Notes: generated by a model from the sequence alone, not told the origin. A DNA stretch of 64,000 nucleotides from Siccirubricoccus sp. G192 (GCF_019084075.1 NZ_JAHREN010000002.1:1-64000), one strand, 5' to 3'; shown: positions 25,740-34,983, numbered from the stretch's first letter. Program-made: numbers and translations.

Positions 25740-27281
25740 ATGCCTGCCCAGAGACTGCCCATGCGCCAGGTTCGAGAAGTTCTTCGCCTCAAACACGCCT
25801 GCGGCCAGAGCGAGCGGCAGATCGCCGCCGCGGTCGGGATCAGCCGGTACACGGTGGCCGAATACCTGCGCCGGGCAACGGTGATCGGCATCACCTGGCC
25901 GGTGCCGGCCGGGCTCGACGACGCGGCGCTGGAGGCGAGGCTGTTCAGCCCGCCCTTCACGCCCCGGGAGGCGCTGCGGCCGCAGCCTGACTGGCCGCGG
26001 ATCCATGCTGAGCTCCGGCGGCCCGGCGTGACCTTGATGCTGCTCTGGCAGGAATACCGAGCCGAGCAGCCGGAGGGCTACGGCTACAGCCGCTTCTGCG
26101 ACCTCTATGCCGAGTGGCGCGGCGGCGTGTCGCTAACCATGCGCCAGACCCATGTCGCCGGCGACAAGCTGTTCGTCGACTTCGCCGGGCAGACCCTGGC
26201 GGTCATCGACCCGGCCACCGGCCAGGTGCGGCCGGCGCAGGTCTTCGTCGCCGTGCTCGGCGCCTCAAGCCTGACCTATGCCGAGGTCCGCTGGAGCCAG
26301 GGACTGGCGGACTGGGTGGGCTGCCACGTCAATGCCTTCGCCTTCTTCGGCGGCGTCGCGCGGCAGATCGTGTGCGACAACCTCAAGGCTGGGGTGACCG
26401 CCGCCTGCCGCTATGAGCCCGGGATCAACCGCACCTACCAGGAGATGGCGGCGCACTACGGCACCGCCGTGGTGCCGACGCGGGTGCGCAAGCCGCGCGA
26501 CAAAGCCAAGGTCGAGGTCGGGGTGCAGGTGGTCGAGCGCTGGATCCTGGCCCGCCTACGCAACCGCCGCCTGTTCGGCCTGGAGGAGGCCAACAGCGCC
26601 GTCCGCGAACTGCTGGAGGCGCTGAACAGCCGCCCCATGCGCCGCCTCGGGACCAGCCGGCGGGCCCTGTTCGAGAGCCTCGAGCGCGGCGCCCTGCTGC
26701 AGCTGCCACTCGAGCCCTACGCTTATGCCGACTGGCGCCGCTGCCGGGTCGGGCTCGACTACCACGTCGAGGTGCTGGGGCACTGGTACAGCGTGCCCCA
26801 TCGTCTCGCCCGAGCCGTGGTCGACGCCCGCATCACCGAGCGCGGGGTCGAGCTGTTCCACAACGGCAGCCGCGTCGCCGCGCATCTCCGCAGCCCGCTG
26901 CGGCACCGGCACACCACCATCCCCGAGCACATGCCGAGCGCGCACCGGCGGCATGCCGACTGGACGCCGGCCCGGCTACGGCGCGAGGCAGCCGCCATCG
27001 GCCCCGCCGCGGTCGGCATGGTCGAGGCGATCCTGCGCGCAAAGCCGCATCCGGAGCAGGGTTTCCGCGCCTGCCTCGGCATCCTCGGCCTGGTGCGCGG
27101 CTACGGCGCCGCCCGGGTCGAGGCTGCCTGCCAGCGCGGCCTCGACATCGGCGCCCGCAGCTACGGCTCGATCGCATCCATCCTGCGCAACGGCCTCGAC
27201 CGCGCCTTTGCCCCCGAGCCCGTGCCGGACACGCCGCCCATCCGGCACCCGAACATCCGCGGCGGCGGCTACTACCATTGA
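25740..27281 (+). CDS. istA: IS21 transposase IstA
   Basis: 513 residues, uninterrupted. N-terminal helix-turn-helix (RQVREVLRLKHACGQSERQI, AAAVGISRYTVAEYLRRATV) binds the terminal repeats. The integrase core has KLFVDFAGQTLAVID (first Asp), VCDNLKAGVTAA (second Asp) and KPRDKAKVEVGVQVVERWIL (Glu). A beta-barrel follows (YHVEVLGHWYSVPHRLARAV). Nine bases separate it from istB. All active residues are present, so the element may still be mobile if istB is really intact. Confidence 0.93.
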   Translation: MPAQRLPMRQVREVLRLKHACGQSERQIAAAVGISRYTVAEYLRRATVIGITWPVPAGLDDAALEARLFSPPFTPREALRPQPDWPRIHAELRRPGVTLMLLWQEYRAEQPEGYGYSRFCDLYAEWRGGVSLTMRQTHVAGDKLFVDFAGQTLAVIDPATGQVRPAQVFVAVLGASSLTYAEVRWSQGLADWVGCHVNAFAFFGGVARQIVCDNLKAGVTAACRYEPGINRTYQEMAAHYGTAVVPTRVRKPRDKAKVEVGVQVVERWILARLRNRRLFGLEEANSAVRELLEALNSRPMRRLGTSRRALFESLERGALLQLPLEPYAYADWRRCRVGLDYHVEVLGHWYSVPHRLARAVVDARITERGVELFHNGSRVAAHLRSPLRHRHTTIPEHMPSAHRRHADWTPARLRREAAAIGPAAVGMVEAILRAKPHPEQGFRACLGILGLVRGYGAARVEAACQRGLDIGARSYGSIASILRNGLDRAFAPEPVPDTPPIRHPNIRGGGYYH

Positions 27282-27290
27282 GGAGATGCC

Positions 27291-28056
27291 ATGCTGACCC
27301 ACCCCACTAGCGAGCACCTGCGCAGTCTTGGCCTTGTCGCCATGGCGCAGGCCCTTGAGGAGCAGAGACGCCAGCCGGACCTGGAGAGCCTCGGTTTCGA
27401 GGAGCGCCTGGCCCTGCTGGTCGAGCGCGAGGCGACCGGCCGCGAGGACCGGCGGCTGCGGGCCCGGCTGAAGTTCGCCAGCCTGCGCCAGTCGGCCTGC
27501 ATCGAGGACATCGACTGGCGCGCCGCCCGCGGCCTCGACCGCACCCTGTTCCAGCGCCTCGCCGCCGGCGAGTGGATCGACCGACACCAGGGGGGTTCAT
27601 CTCACCGGGCCGACCGGCGTCGGCAAGACCTGGCTGGCCTGTGCCCTCGGCCACAAGGCCTGCCGCGACGGCCGCAGCGTGCTCTACCACCGCCTGCCAA
27701 GGCTGCTCGAGGCGCTCGGCCTGGCCCGCGGTGACGGCCGCTACGCCCGCATGCTCAAAAGCCTGGGCCGGGTCCAGCTACTGATCCTGGACGACTGGGG
27801 GCTGACCCCGCTGACGCCCGAGCAGCGGCGCGACCTGCTGGAGATCGTCGATGACCGGCATGGCCGGGTCGCCACCATCGTCACCAGCCAACTTCCGGTG
27901 CCCGCCTGGCACGAATGGATTGCCGACCCCACCCTGGGCGACGCCATCCTCGACCGCCTCGTCCACAACGCCCACCGCATTGAGCTCAAGGGCGAATCCA
28001 TGCGTCGGAAAGCCGCCCGGCGCGCCATCGCAGTTGACACCGGCCAGGAGAACTAG
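27291..28056 (+). pseudogene. istB: IS21 helper ATPase IstB, one frameshift
   Basis: ATG 27291 gives LRSLGLVAMAQALEEQRRQP, LVEREATGREDRRLRARLKF and TLFQRLAAGEWIDRHQG, then loses frame at the six-G run 27590-27595. With five Gs the frame continues VHLTGPTGVGKTWLACALGH (Walker A), LLILDDWGLTPL (Walker B), VTSQLPVPAWHEWI and AHRIELKGESMRRK to the stop at 28056, about 254 residues, normal for IstB. IstB is the AAA+ partner that assembles on target DNA and stimulates IstA. The single extra G is a likely sequencing error. Confidence 0.85.
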
Positions 28057-28346
28057 GCCACACTCACACCGCCCGTAGACAGCCACCCACCCCCGGCCGG
28101 TTTCGCTCGGAACGCCCGGCTGGCTTCAGTTGGAACAGGCGGCTGGCTTCGATCGGAAGCCCCGGCTGGTATCGTCGGAATCCGCAGGCTGATCGAAGGC
28201 CTCCTGCAGGTAGCCCAGCACGCGCTCCGCCGCAGCGTGGCCGATCCACCGCTCGGAGCGGATGTGCGCGATCCGGTCCTCGTTGCCGAGGGTGGCGATC
28301 GGGCGCAGATCGATGGGGAGGTGTGGGAATTCGCCCGTTGCCGGCA

Positions 28347-30022
28347 TCACCAGAACTCCACCCCGCCGCTAGCCCCCTCCTCCGGCATCGGCACCCGTGC
28401 CTCGGGGTCGTCGCGGGTCGCCGTCCGCGGCTCTGCAGCCGGCCCTTCACCTCCATCGGGTCTCGCCAGGGCACGCCCCGTCCGTACCACTGCCCGGTGC
28501 TCCGCCCGGGTCAGGCGGTGCGCCTTGGCAAGGATCCGGCGCTGCTCGGCGATCGCCGCGAAGATCGCGTGCTCATCCACGGTGCGCCGCCCTTCCGCCC
28601 GCAGCCGCCGGCAGGCCTCGGGTGCTCCCAGAGCGTCACGGGCGGCCGGCCCAGGTCGGCATAGGGCACGCGGACGTGGTCGCCCGTCGGCAGCTCGACG
28701 AAGACCGCGCTGAGGTCGCGCGGGTCGTACTTGACCCGGACCCGTGCCCCACCGCGGTCCACCAGGTGGGCGAGCGCCCCATCCTGATAGAGGACATTGA
28801 ACAGGCGCACGCCGTCACGCCGGACCAGGCGTTCCTCGAAGGGCAGAAAGTCGAGCAGCAGGGCGCCGGCGTCCGCCGGCGGGCGCAGATCCAGCCCATG
28901 CGTGCCCTCGAGCCAGGCGGACATCGGCGTACGGCCGAGCGCCGAGTGGACCTCGTTGTGGTAGGGGCCGAGGACCTCGAGGGCGAGGATGTGCTCGAAT
29001 TCACGCAACGTCAGCACCGCCCGCGCCTCCGAGGCGTAGTCGCCGCACTCGACGGGATCGGAGAAGGTGGCGCCAGGCAGCGCGTGGATGCGCCGCATCA
29101 GGGTGCCCATCAGCGGCTCGATATGGCCGCCGAAGCGCGGGGCCGCGGGCGGGCGGTAGTCGATCTCGATGCCGTGCTGCCGGCACCCGCGCTCGAAGGC
29201 GCGTGAGTGGAACTCACGGCCGTTATCCACCAGGATCACCTCAGGCCTGCCCTCCGCCGGCCAGGTCAGGGCAACGCCATGGTCGTCCAGCCAGGACGGC
29301 TTTGGCAGCACCGCCTGCGCGACGGTGAGCCCGACGCCGGCGGCGCTCGGAGGATCGAGCGCGATGTACAGGCCCAGCACCAGGCGGGTATGCACGTCCA
29401 ACGCCAGCGTCAGCCAGGGCCGGCCGATGCAGGCGCGCATGGCATCGTCGACCAGTTGGATGTCGACCAGCGTGTGGTCGATCTGCACGACCTGCAGCGG
29501 CCGCTCGGTGCGTGGGCCGGCCTTGACCTGGCGGAAACGACCGCCAGCGGCGGCCGCGCCCTCGCGCGCCGCCATGCGTTCGCGCAGGCTACGGGCGGTG
29601 ATGCGCGCCCGAAGCGCTTTCATGGAGGGCGGAGCGAGTCTCTCGGCTCGGCAGGCATACGCCACTTGGCCGAGCAGTCGGGCCAGGGTAGGCCTCTCCG
29701 CTCGAAGATATACTGCGTCGATCGCCGCCTCGATCCGTGCATCCATGGCCGGAGCGAGGCGGCGCGAGCCTCGTGCCGGGCCTAGCTTGGACAGCGCCAG
29801 CACTGCCGTGACCGGATGGCGGCGGAAGGCGCGGACCAGGCCGTAGATGCGGGTAGGGCTCAGGCCGAGGGACCGCGCCGCGCGTTCCACCGCGGCCCGG
29901 CCAAGCCACCGCTCAGCAGCGAGAGGACGCACCACCGCCTCGCGGCGGGCGGCTTCGGCCCAGGCCGCGTCGGGGATCGCATGCGCCGGAGCAGGGCGCT
30001 TGGGCAGGCGCACCTTCGACAT
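28347..30022 (-). pseudogene. tniA: TniA-like DDE transposase, one frameshift near the C-terminus
   Basis: From 30022: N-terminal helix-turn-helix region (LGLSPTRIYGLVRAFRRHPV), a second DNA-binding part (RPTLARLLGQVAYACRAERL), and the rve integrase core with VVQIDHTLVDIQLV (Asp), VILVDNGREFHSRAF (Asp) and PPAAPRFGGHIEPLMG (Glu). The Mu-type C-terminal barrel follows (LLDFLPFEERLVRRDGVRLF). Near 28617 one base is missing; the other frame continues DEHAIFAAIAEQRRILAKAH to 28347, where the stop touches the tniB start. About 558 residues when repaired, as for Tn5053/Tn402 TniA. It is promoter-proximal in the tniA-tniB-tniQ operon. Confidence 0.85.
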
Positions 30023-30504
30023 CGGGCCTCGCGACGATCACTGGTTGCGATCCCGGGCAGCCTTCGCACGATTCGGGGCATCTTATCGCCGGTGGTCGGT
30101 CGGCCAGGTGATCGAAAGCCCAAGGTTCCAGGTGTCGTGATCCAGAACGCGCCGCACCGCTCAAGCCCAGGCCGGCCGCCTCGACCCACCGCGTCGGCGG
30201 TGACCCGCTTTATGGCAAAGGATTGGGTCAGCACCCCTGTCACAGCCGACGTCGCTGTCATCGCCAAGCACGATCTCGCACATGATTCGCGCGATCCAAG
30301 GCATTTTGGCATCAACTCGGGAACAAGCAAGTCGCTGGAATTACACGAAATCACTTCGCATCATCAAGGGCACTCGACAAGCCGTTTCCACAGGAGAGGC
30401 TGCCACTCGAGGCCCTCTGCCTACGCTTTCAGCCCCGCCCTCACGGGTCCGCGTTGCGCCGTAGGGCGGCGTAGGTCTCTTGCCAGAACCGCGCCCACGT
30501 ATTA
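30023..30504. other. Intergenic region upstream of tniA and the Xre/RES operon
   Basis: About 480 bases with no convincing gene on either strand. It holds the candidate right end repeat of the tni element (30076-30090) and gets steadily less GC-rich towards 30540. The tni transposon boundary and promoters of both divergent units should lie here. Confidence 0.4.
30076..30090 (-). repeat. Candidate tni transposon end repeat (right)
   Basis: GGGCATCTTATCGCC is the near-complement of 23499-23514, about 55 bases upstream of the tniA start and pointing inward, as expected for a transposase-binding end site. Confidence 0.35.
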
Positions 30505-30520
30505 TCTTTCCCTAGAAAGA
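30505..30520. promoter_or_regulatory. Inverted repeat upstream of Xre/RES operon
   Basis: TCTTTC, a CCTA spacer and GAAAGA form an inverted repeat about 30 bases before the antitoxin start, in an AT-rich stretch. Position and symmetry fit an operator bound by the Xre antitoxin dimer. Confidence 0.5.
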
Positions 30521-30549
30521 AATGGCCCTTAAACTCTCTGGTGATAAAA

Positions 30550-30936
30550 ATGGGAGTCTTAGCACAAACAAGCGTTGCCTCCCCTACTAAGCGGTCAACG
30601 GTAGTGGGTAAGGCGGTCACGCGGGCGGCCGACCTGCTCGGCCTGACCAACGCCGTCATGGCGCGCACGATCGGGGTGTCGGAGGCGACCGCCTCCCGCC
30701 TCCGAGCCGGCACCTATGCGCTTGAGCCCGGTACCAAGCCCTACGAGCTCGCCCTTCTGCTGGTCCGCCTCTTCCGCGGCCTTGATGCCGTGGTGGGCGG
30801 CGACGAGGCCTCCCTGCGCTCCTGGATGGCCGCCGCGAACCGCGCCCTCGGGGGCACGCCGCGCGACTTGGTGCAGACCGTGACCGGCTTGGTCGCCGCC
30901 GTGGACTATGTGGACGCCGCCCGCGCTCGCGTCTGA
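30550..30936 (+). CDS. Xre/MbcA/ParS-type antitoxin (DUF2384)
   Basis: 128 residues (GTG 30541 adds three). N-terminal Xre-like helix-turn-helix (VTRAADLLGLTNAVMARTIG, VSEATASRLRAGTYALEPGT), then the C-terminal DUF2384 toxin-binding half (ELALLLVRLFRGLDAVVGGD, LRSWMAAANRALGGTPRDLV, GLVAAVDYVDAARAR). The classical LGGTP.DL motif that inserts into the toxin site is present. The end overlaps the RES toxin start by 29 bases. Confidence 0.9.
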   Translation: MGVLAQTSVASPTKRSTVVGKAVTRAADLLGLTNAVMARTIGVSEATASRLRAGTYALEPGTKPYELALLLVRLFRGLDAVVGGDEASLRSWMAAANRALGGTPRDLVQTVTGLVAAVDYVDAARARV

Positions 30937-31657
30937 GGCACGGTCCTGGTCCGGCGATCTCTGGCGGGTGGTGGAGAGCCAGTCCCTGGTGGCCACCCTC
31001 AAGCTGGTCGACACGCTCGACGAGCAGGCCATCCTTGAGGCCGAGCTGGAGGGCAGCAAGCCTGCAATCCCCGCCACGTGCATGGGGCTCGACTACCTCC
31101 TGGCCAGCCCGTTCCGCTACGCTCCCTACCGCCATGGCAGCCGGTTCCGCCGCGCCCGCCAGCCGGCAGGTTGCTTCTACGCCGCCGAGCGGGTTGAAAC
31201 GGCGGTGGCCGAGGAAGCCTTTTATCGGCTTCTGTTCTTCCTCGACGCCCCGGCCGCGAGGCGCCCGGCGAACCCGCAGGAGCGGACCGCCTTCCGGGTC
31301 CCGGCGGGCACCGACGTCGCCATCGACCTGACCGCGCCTCCGCTCGACCGTGACGCGGCGCTCTGGGGTCACCCGACCGACTACGGCCCCTGCCAAGCGG
31401 TGGCCGATGCCGCGCGGGAGGCTGGAATCGAGGCGATCCGCTACCGCTCGGTGCGCGATCCCGGCGAGGGCGCCAACCTCGCCCTACTCTCGCCGGCGGC
31501 CTTCCGGGCCGCGCAGCCCGAGGCCGCCCAGACCTGGCACGTCTTCCTGCGCGAGGCTTCGGTGCAGGCCGTCCGCGAGATGCCCCGCCTCACGCTCGAG
31601 ATCCCCTTCTCCGCCTGGGCCACGGATCCCCGCGTGCCGGACCGGCTACCTCGCTGA
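30908..31657 (+). CDS. RES-domain toxin
   Basis: 249 residues. RES family (MbcT/ParT/Res), enzymes that destroy NAD+ by phosphorolysis or transfer ADP-ribose. Visible conserved residues: Arg in GDLWRVVESQ and YRHGSRFRRARQPAGCFYAA, Tyr and Glu in FYAAERVETAVAEEAFYRLL, and the Ser in AIRYRSVRDPGEGANLAL. It follows its antitoxin with overlap. Just downstream, from 31693, an IS21 fragment starts, so the toxin end is close to a rearrangement point but the frame is complete. Confidence 0.9.
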   Translation: MWTPPALASEARSWSGDLWRVVESQSLVATLKLVDTLDEQAILEAELEGSKPAIPATCMGLDYLLASPFRYAPYRHGSRFRRARQPAGCFYAAERVETAVAEEAFYRLLFFLDAPAARRPANPQERTAFRVPAGTDVAIDLTAPPLDRDAALWGHPTDYGPCQAVADAAREAGIEAIRYRSVRDPGEGANLALLSPAAFRAAQPEAAQTWHVFLREASVQAVREMPRLTLEIPFSAWATDPRVPDRLPR

Positions 31658-31692
31658 CTACGCGGCTGGACACGGGCGAGATACGTAAAGCC

Positions 31693-32301
31693 AAGCCGGG
31701 CGCTGGCCTGCCTCCCATGACGTGCTCTGGGATCGGCTGCGGGTCCGGCACGGCAAGCAGAACGGCACCCGCGCCATGGTGGCGGTGCTGATGCTGGGTA
31801 GGGAGTTCGGCGAGGAGCGGCTGCGGGCGGCGATCGCCTCCGCCGTGTCGCTCGGCGCATGCGACGTCGCGGCGGTGCGCTATCTGCTGGGCGAGGCGGC
31901 GTTGCACAAGGCCCGGCCCGCGCCGGTCGATATCGGCGAACTGACCCACTACGACCGGCCGATGCCCAGCGTTGCCGACTACGACACGCTGCTCCTCTCC
32001 GGCCCCTGCGCCGGGAGGGCGTGATGAGCGACCTGCAGGACCAGGCCATCCGGCAGCACTGCAAGGCGCTGCGCATGCCGACCATCGGTGGGCAGTTCAG
32101 CCGCCTGGCGGAGACCGCCATCCGGGAGAAGCAGTCCTACCTTGGCTATCTTGAAGCCCTGCTGGCGGCCGAGATGGAGGAGCGCGAGAGCCGGGCGATC
32201 ACGCGTCTGCTGCACGACGCTCGGCTGCCGCGGATGAAGACGCTTGAGGCGTTCGAGTTCGACCGCTCCGGTGTCTTGGCCGCCCAAGTGCGCGGGCTGC
32301 G
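31693..32301 (+). pseudogene. Fragment of IS21 (istA 3' end plus istB 5' end)
   Basis: The sequence matches the full IS21 at 52374-54902: istA tail (WDRLRVRHGKQNGTRAMVAV, LMLGREFGEERLRAA, YDRPMPSVADYDTLLLSGP) and istB head (SDLQDQAIRQHCKALRMPTI, LEALLAAEMEERESRAI, EAFEFDRSGV). Both ends are cut, at ~31693 and ~32301, with no terminal repeats. It is a dead internal piece in the opposite orientation to the other copy, and offers homology for recombination between 31.7 and 54 kb. Confidence 0.85.
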
Positions 32302-32586
32302 CCACGCCACACGCAACAGTTTGCAGAGCCCATTTCCTTGCGGCCTCAGCCCCGCGCCTTGCTTCGCCGACGAGCTGGGCACATCCTCAAATTTGGTCGC
32401 CTTTTATCTGTCTGTATATCCCTTCTGCCATGAGAGGTCGGCTGCGGCGAGGGGCAGTGAGTGTGGCTTCTATGCCAAAGGTGTAGCGCGCCACACATTT
32501 CCTTCGGCCTGCGCCGCTCATTTCTGCTGCTTTGTTGCCGAGACCTGCGATACAGATTGCAAGTGTCCAGGTCGCGGGGGGGGCGA

Positions 32587-33318
32587 ATGGCAAAAGCAGG
32601 GGTGTTGACCCGATCGAGGTCGACAAAGAGCATTGCTGAGGACGAGCCGCCAACGGAGCCTCATAGGACCGCCAAGTGGCTACTCGTCGCAAGCGGGAAG
32701 GGGGGTTCCGGCAAGACCTCCACCTCACTGAATTTGGCCGTCTATGCCGTCCATGCAGGACTGAAGGTGGTCGTCGTAGACCTGGACCGGCAGGGCAGCT
32801 TGACGCGCTGGTATGAGCGCCGGCCGCCTGCGGCACCGCCCCTCATCCTGTGGGAAGGGACGATGAGCGACGCCAAGAGGGCAATCGCCGAGATCGGCGC
32901 CCTAGAAGATGTGGACCTAGTCATCGTGGATACGCCGCCTGGGCTGGATGACCACCCAGACTCTACCCGTCTGCTCGTGGAGAAATCCGACTTTGTGCTG
33001 GTGCCGACCACGCAGGGCACCACGGACATCGACAGCGTCGTGGAGTGGATGGGCTTCCTGCGTCGCGAGCGGGCCAACAGCGCCTTCCTGCTAAACAAGG
33101 TCCAGCGGACCCACACGCGCTACTCCAAGGCCAAGGCCCGGCTGAATGGGGCGGGTCTGCTGTGCCCAGTGGATGTGCGGCAGTTAGACGACATCGAAAG
33201 CACCCACGACCACGGGGTAGGCGTTTGCGAGCTGCGCAAGAGCCGCGCAGCTGAAGACCTCGGTTGCGTATGGGATTTCGTGAAACAGCAACTTGCTCTT
33301 GAAGGGGCAGCGCGATGA
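32587..33318 (+). CDS. parA: ParA-family plasmid partition ATPase
   Basis: 243 residues from ATG 32587, preceded by a G-rich binding site. Deviant Walker A KGGSGKTSTSLNLAVY, VVVVDLDRQGSLTRW (A' motif with Asp), VDLVIVDTPPGLDDHP (Walker B), VPTTQGTTDIDSVVEW and FLLNKVQRTHTRYSKAK. Short N-terminus without helix-turn-helix, so type Ib ParA: an ATP-dependent nucleoid binder that moves plasmid DNA bound by its partner. Stop overlaps the next start (ATGA). The centromere has not been located; the 285 bases upstream (32302-32586) have no gene and may include it. Confidence 0.92.
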   Translation: MAKAGVLTRSRSTKSIAEDEPPTEPHRTAKWLLVASGKGGSGKTSTSLNLAVYAVHAGLKVVVVDLDRQGSLTRWYERRPPAAPPLILWEGTMSDAKRAIAEIGALEDVDLVIVDTPPGLDDHPDSTRLLVEKSDFVLVPTTQGTTDIDSVVEWMGFLRRERANSAFLLNKVQRTHTRYSKAKARLNGAGLLCPVDVRQLDDIESTHDHGVGVCELRKSRAAEDLGCVWDFVKQQLALEGAAR

Positions 33319-33953
33319 CTGGATTTCGGCTGCCTGAGAGCGCGCGTCGTCGGAAGGAACCCGGCGGCATTCTGCCCGAACATCAAGAGGCCAAACGTCA
33401 GCGCCTCCTAAGCAACCACGTCAAGGAATGCCACGGCACCGCGGATTTCGTGTCCGAGATCGGGAAGCTGTGGGAGGAAGCCCAGGCCAAATTCCTGACG
33501 ATCGGGCGCTACCTGGTGCAGGCCAAGGAAGGTCTTCCCCACGGCGAGTTCGAGTCAATGGTTGCCAACCAACTGCCGTTCGGCCGCAGCGTGGCCTACC
33601 AGTTGCGGATGGTCGCCCAGGCGGTCGAACAGCGGCGGATTGCGGAGGACGATCTACCCCGCAGCTACACCAACGCCTATAAGCTGGTACTGCTGGACGA
33701 TGGCGCTCTCCGGCGGGCACATGAAGCAAAGGTGGTTCGGCCCGACGTATCCAGGCGGGAGCTGACCGAGTTCCTTAATAAGATCAAGGCCGAATCCCAG
33801 CAGGGCACGCCCGAGCAGGAGCGGCGGGCCCAGCGCATTGCGTGGCTTCTGTCCAGGGCGAAGGCTCTGTCGCATGAGATGGCGCAGATCCAGGCGGAGC
33901 TACATGCCCTCAGCGGGGGGATCCGAGACCGAAAGAGAGCCCACCATCATTGA
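33315..33953 (+). CDS. DUF3102-like partner protein of ParA (putative centromere-binding protein)
   Basis: 212 residues. Residues ~45-110 resemble DUF3102: IGKLWEEAQAKFLTIGRYLV, QAKEGLPHGEFESMVANQLP, FGRSVAYQLRMVAQAV, a helix-turn-helix-like pattern. A long charged helix follows, ending RKRAHHH. It lacks ParB box I/II motifs, so it is not classical ParB. Direct overlap with parA and size suggest it is the DNA-binding half of the partition system; this is inference from position. No indels. Confidence 0.75.
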   Translation: MTGFRLPESARRRKEPGGILPEHQEAKRQRLLSNHVKECHGTADFVSEIGKLWEEAQAKFLTIGRYLVQAKEGLPHGEFESMVANQLPFGRSVAYQLRMVAQAVEQRRIAEDDLPRSYTNAYKLVLLDDGALRRAHEAKVVRPDVSRRELTEFLNKIKAESQQGTPEQERRAQRIAWLLSRAKALSHEMAQIQAELHALSGGIRDRKRAHHH

Positions 33954-34144
33954 GGGCCACGCTCAGGAGGCCGCATAGAGCGGTCTGAGCGCCAGGGAGG
34001 GTGGCCCGGCGCCGGCAGCTCTGCCCGCAGCAGATCTTCACATGGCGGCCGGAGATGCTAGGCGCCTCATTGAACCTATTTTCAGGTGCGATGGTGGTGT
34101 TCTGCTCGAAGCGAGCGGATCGGATCGGAATCCTGGTCTGGGTG

Positions 34145-34623
34145 TAGAAGTAGCGACTTGATCTGACAGTTGGTCGATCTGGCGTGGTGGGTGTCCGCCG
34201 GATCGAAACTGTTGGCTGGCTCGGCTACGCGGCCTTTGCCGGGTTCTGTTTTTCGCGCGCGAGATTAGCGCTGTCGAGGAAAGTCTGCATCGGCGTCTTG
34301 CCGAAGCACCAGCGGCCCTGATGGGTATGCGGCGTCGTCCAGGCATTCTCATGCGCCTCCATCCGGGGCTCCAGGTTGGGGGTTGCTGGCCTCGCAACCA
34401 CAGCTTTCCAGCCCAGCCCCGGAGGGACAACCTCCATAGCAACGACAACTAGCGCGGCGATGCTGTCCATCCCCACCACGGGCAACTCGGGGACAGGGCC
34501 GTCCGCGAGGTAGATGCCGTTGCCGTCGATCCAGTCGGCCAAAACGAAGGCGAGGGCGTCCGCCTCGGTGCGGAGGATTGGGCGGGGTGGGGGTGTCGGC
34601 GGCTGTCTCGGTGGCTGGCTCAT
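34145..34623 (-). pseudogene. Hypothetical ORF fused to the tail of an IS481-family transposase
   Basis: The open frame 34225-34623 begins with a proline-rich start (MSQPPRQPPTPPPRPILRTE) and a plausible domain (ALAFVLADWIDGNGIYLADG, VVGMDSIAALVVVAMEVVPP), then changes near residue 95 into THQGRWCFGKTPMQTFLDS, the characteristic C-terminus of IS481 transposases. ACTTGATCTGACAGTT at 34158-34173 looks like the matching IS481 end. So a host or plasmid gene was truncated by an IS481 whose body is deleted, leaving a chimeric frame. Confidence 0.6.
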
Positions 34624-34851
34624 ACGGGGACCGGCTACCTGGGCGGTGACTCCTCAAGGTTTCATGGACCCGGCGTGGGCGCTCGGGGCTCCGGGCCGCC
34701 GGAGGCCGAGATGCACGATCTGATCTTGCCCGCCCTGCCGTTCGCTGGGTTCCTCATCGCCTGGGCGGTGGTTCGCGGGAAGGCCGGGGACGACGCGGTG
34801 ATGACGTCCGTGATGCTCGCGGTCCACCGCCCGAGGTGACCCCCGAAGAAT

Positions 34852-34978
34852 GGGTGTTTTGGTGAGCTTGGCCCCCGGCAAGTCCTTGGCGTCAGTGCTT
34901 AATGGGTGGGTGATTTGGTGAGCACCGGACAGAGCGCGACTCGTGCCGATGCCGCGAGTCGCCGGGTGATTTGGTGAG
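34852..34978 (+). repeat. Iteron cluster next to repA (three copies)
   Basis: GGGTGATTTGGTGAG occurs at 34908-34922 and 34964-34978, and with one change (GGGTGTTTTGGTGAG) at 34852-34866: spacing 56 bases each. This cluster sits at the 3' side of repA. Together with copies beyond the other side of the gene it forms the RepA binding array. The ~360 bases 34624-34983 contain no other gene. Confidence 0.85.
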
Positions 34979-34983
34979 CCCGC

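Larger units (their letters stand above)
25562..28186 (+). mobile_element. IS21-family insertion sequence in tniB
   Basis: A 2625-bp element. Its left end TGCGGAATCCGACGCAAACC is the near-complement of the right end (TGCGGATTCCGACGATACCA read inward), and each end carries further internal copies of the GACGCAAGCC/GCTGGCTT-type motif, the multiple terminal repeats of IS21 elements. It is flanked by perfect 7-bp target duplications GGCTGAT (25555-25561 and 28187-28193). It contains istA (intact) and istB (one G-run slip). Insertion into tniB disabled the tni operon. Confidence 0.92.
24773..28347 (-). pseudogene. tniB: TniB-like AAA ATPase gene split by IS21
   Basis: The 5' part (28194-28347) reads MPATGEFPHLPIDLRPIATL, then WIGHAAAERVLGYLQEAFDQ; the 3' part (24773-25554) reads RRRLENVLLLGESGMGKSML with the Walker A GESGMGKS, RVLVLDEINSVLAG (Walker B), LVCAGVPEARHAL and SRGITLGICKAVERAAV. 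Removing the IS21 and one copy of the 7-bp duplication rejoins them in frame exactly. TniB is the ATP-dependent adaptor that activates TniA. Its ATG overlaps the tniA stop (TGATG) and its stop overlaps tniQ. The gene was intact before the IS21 landed. Confidence 0.88.

Noticed and set aside
28064..28350. Separate small gene at the right end of the IS21
   Set aside because: It is the 5' exon-like piece of tniB; its tail residues come from the IS21 end.
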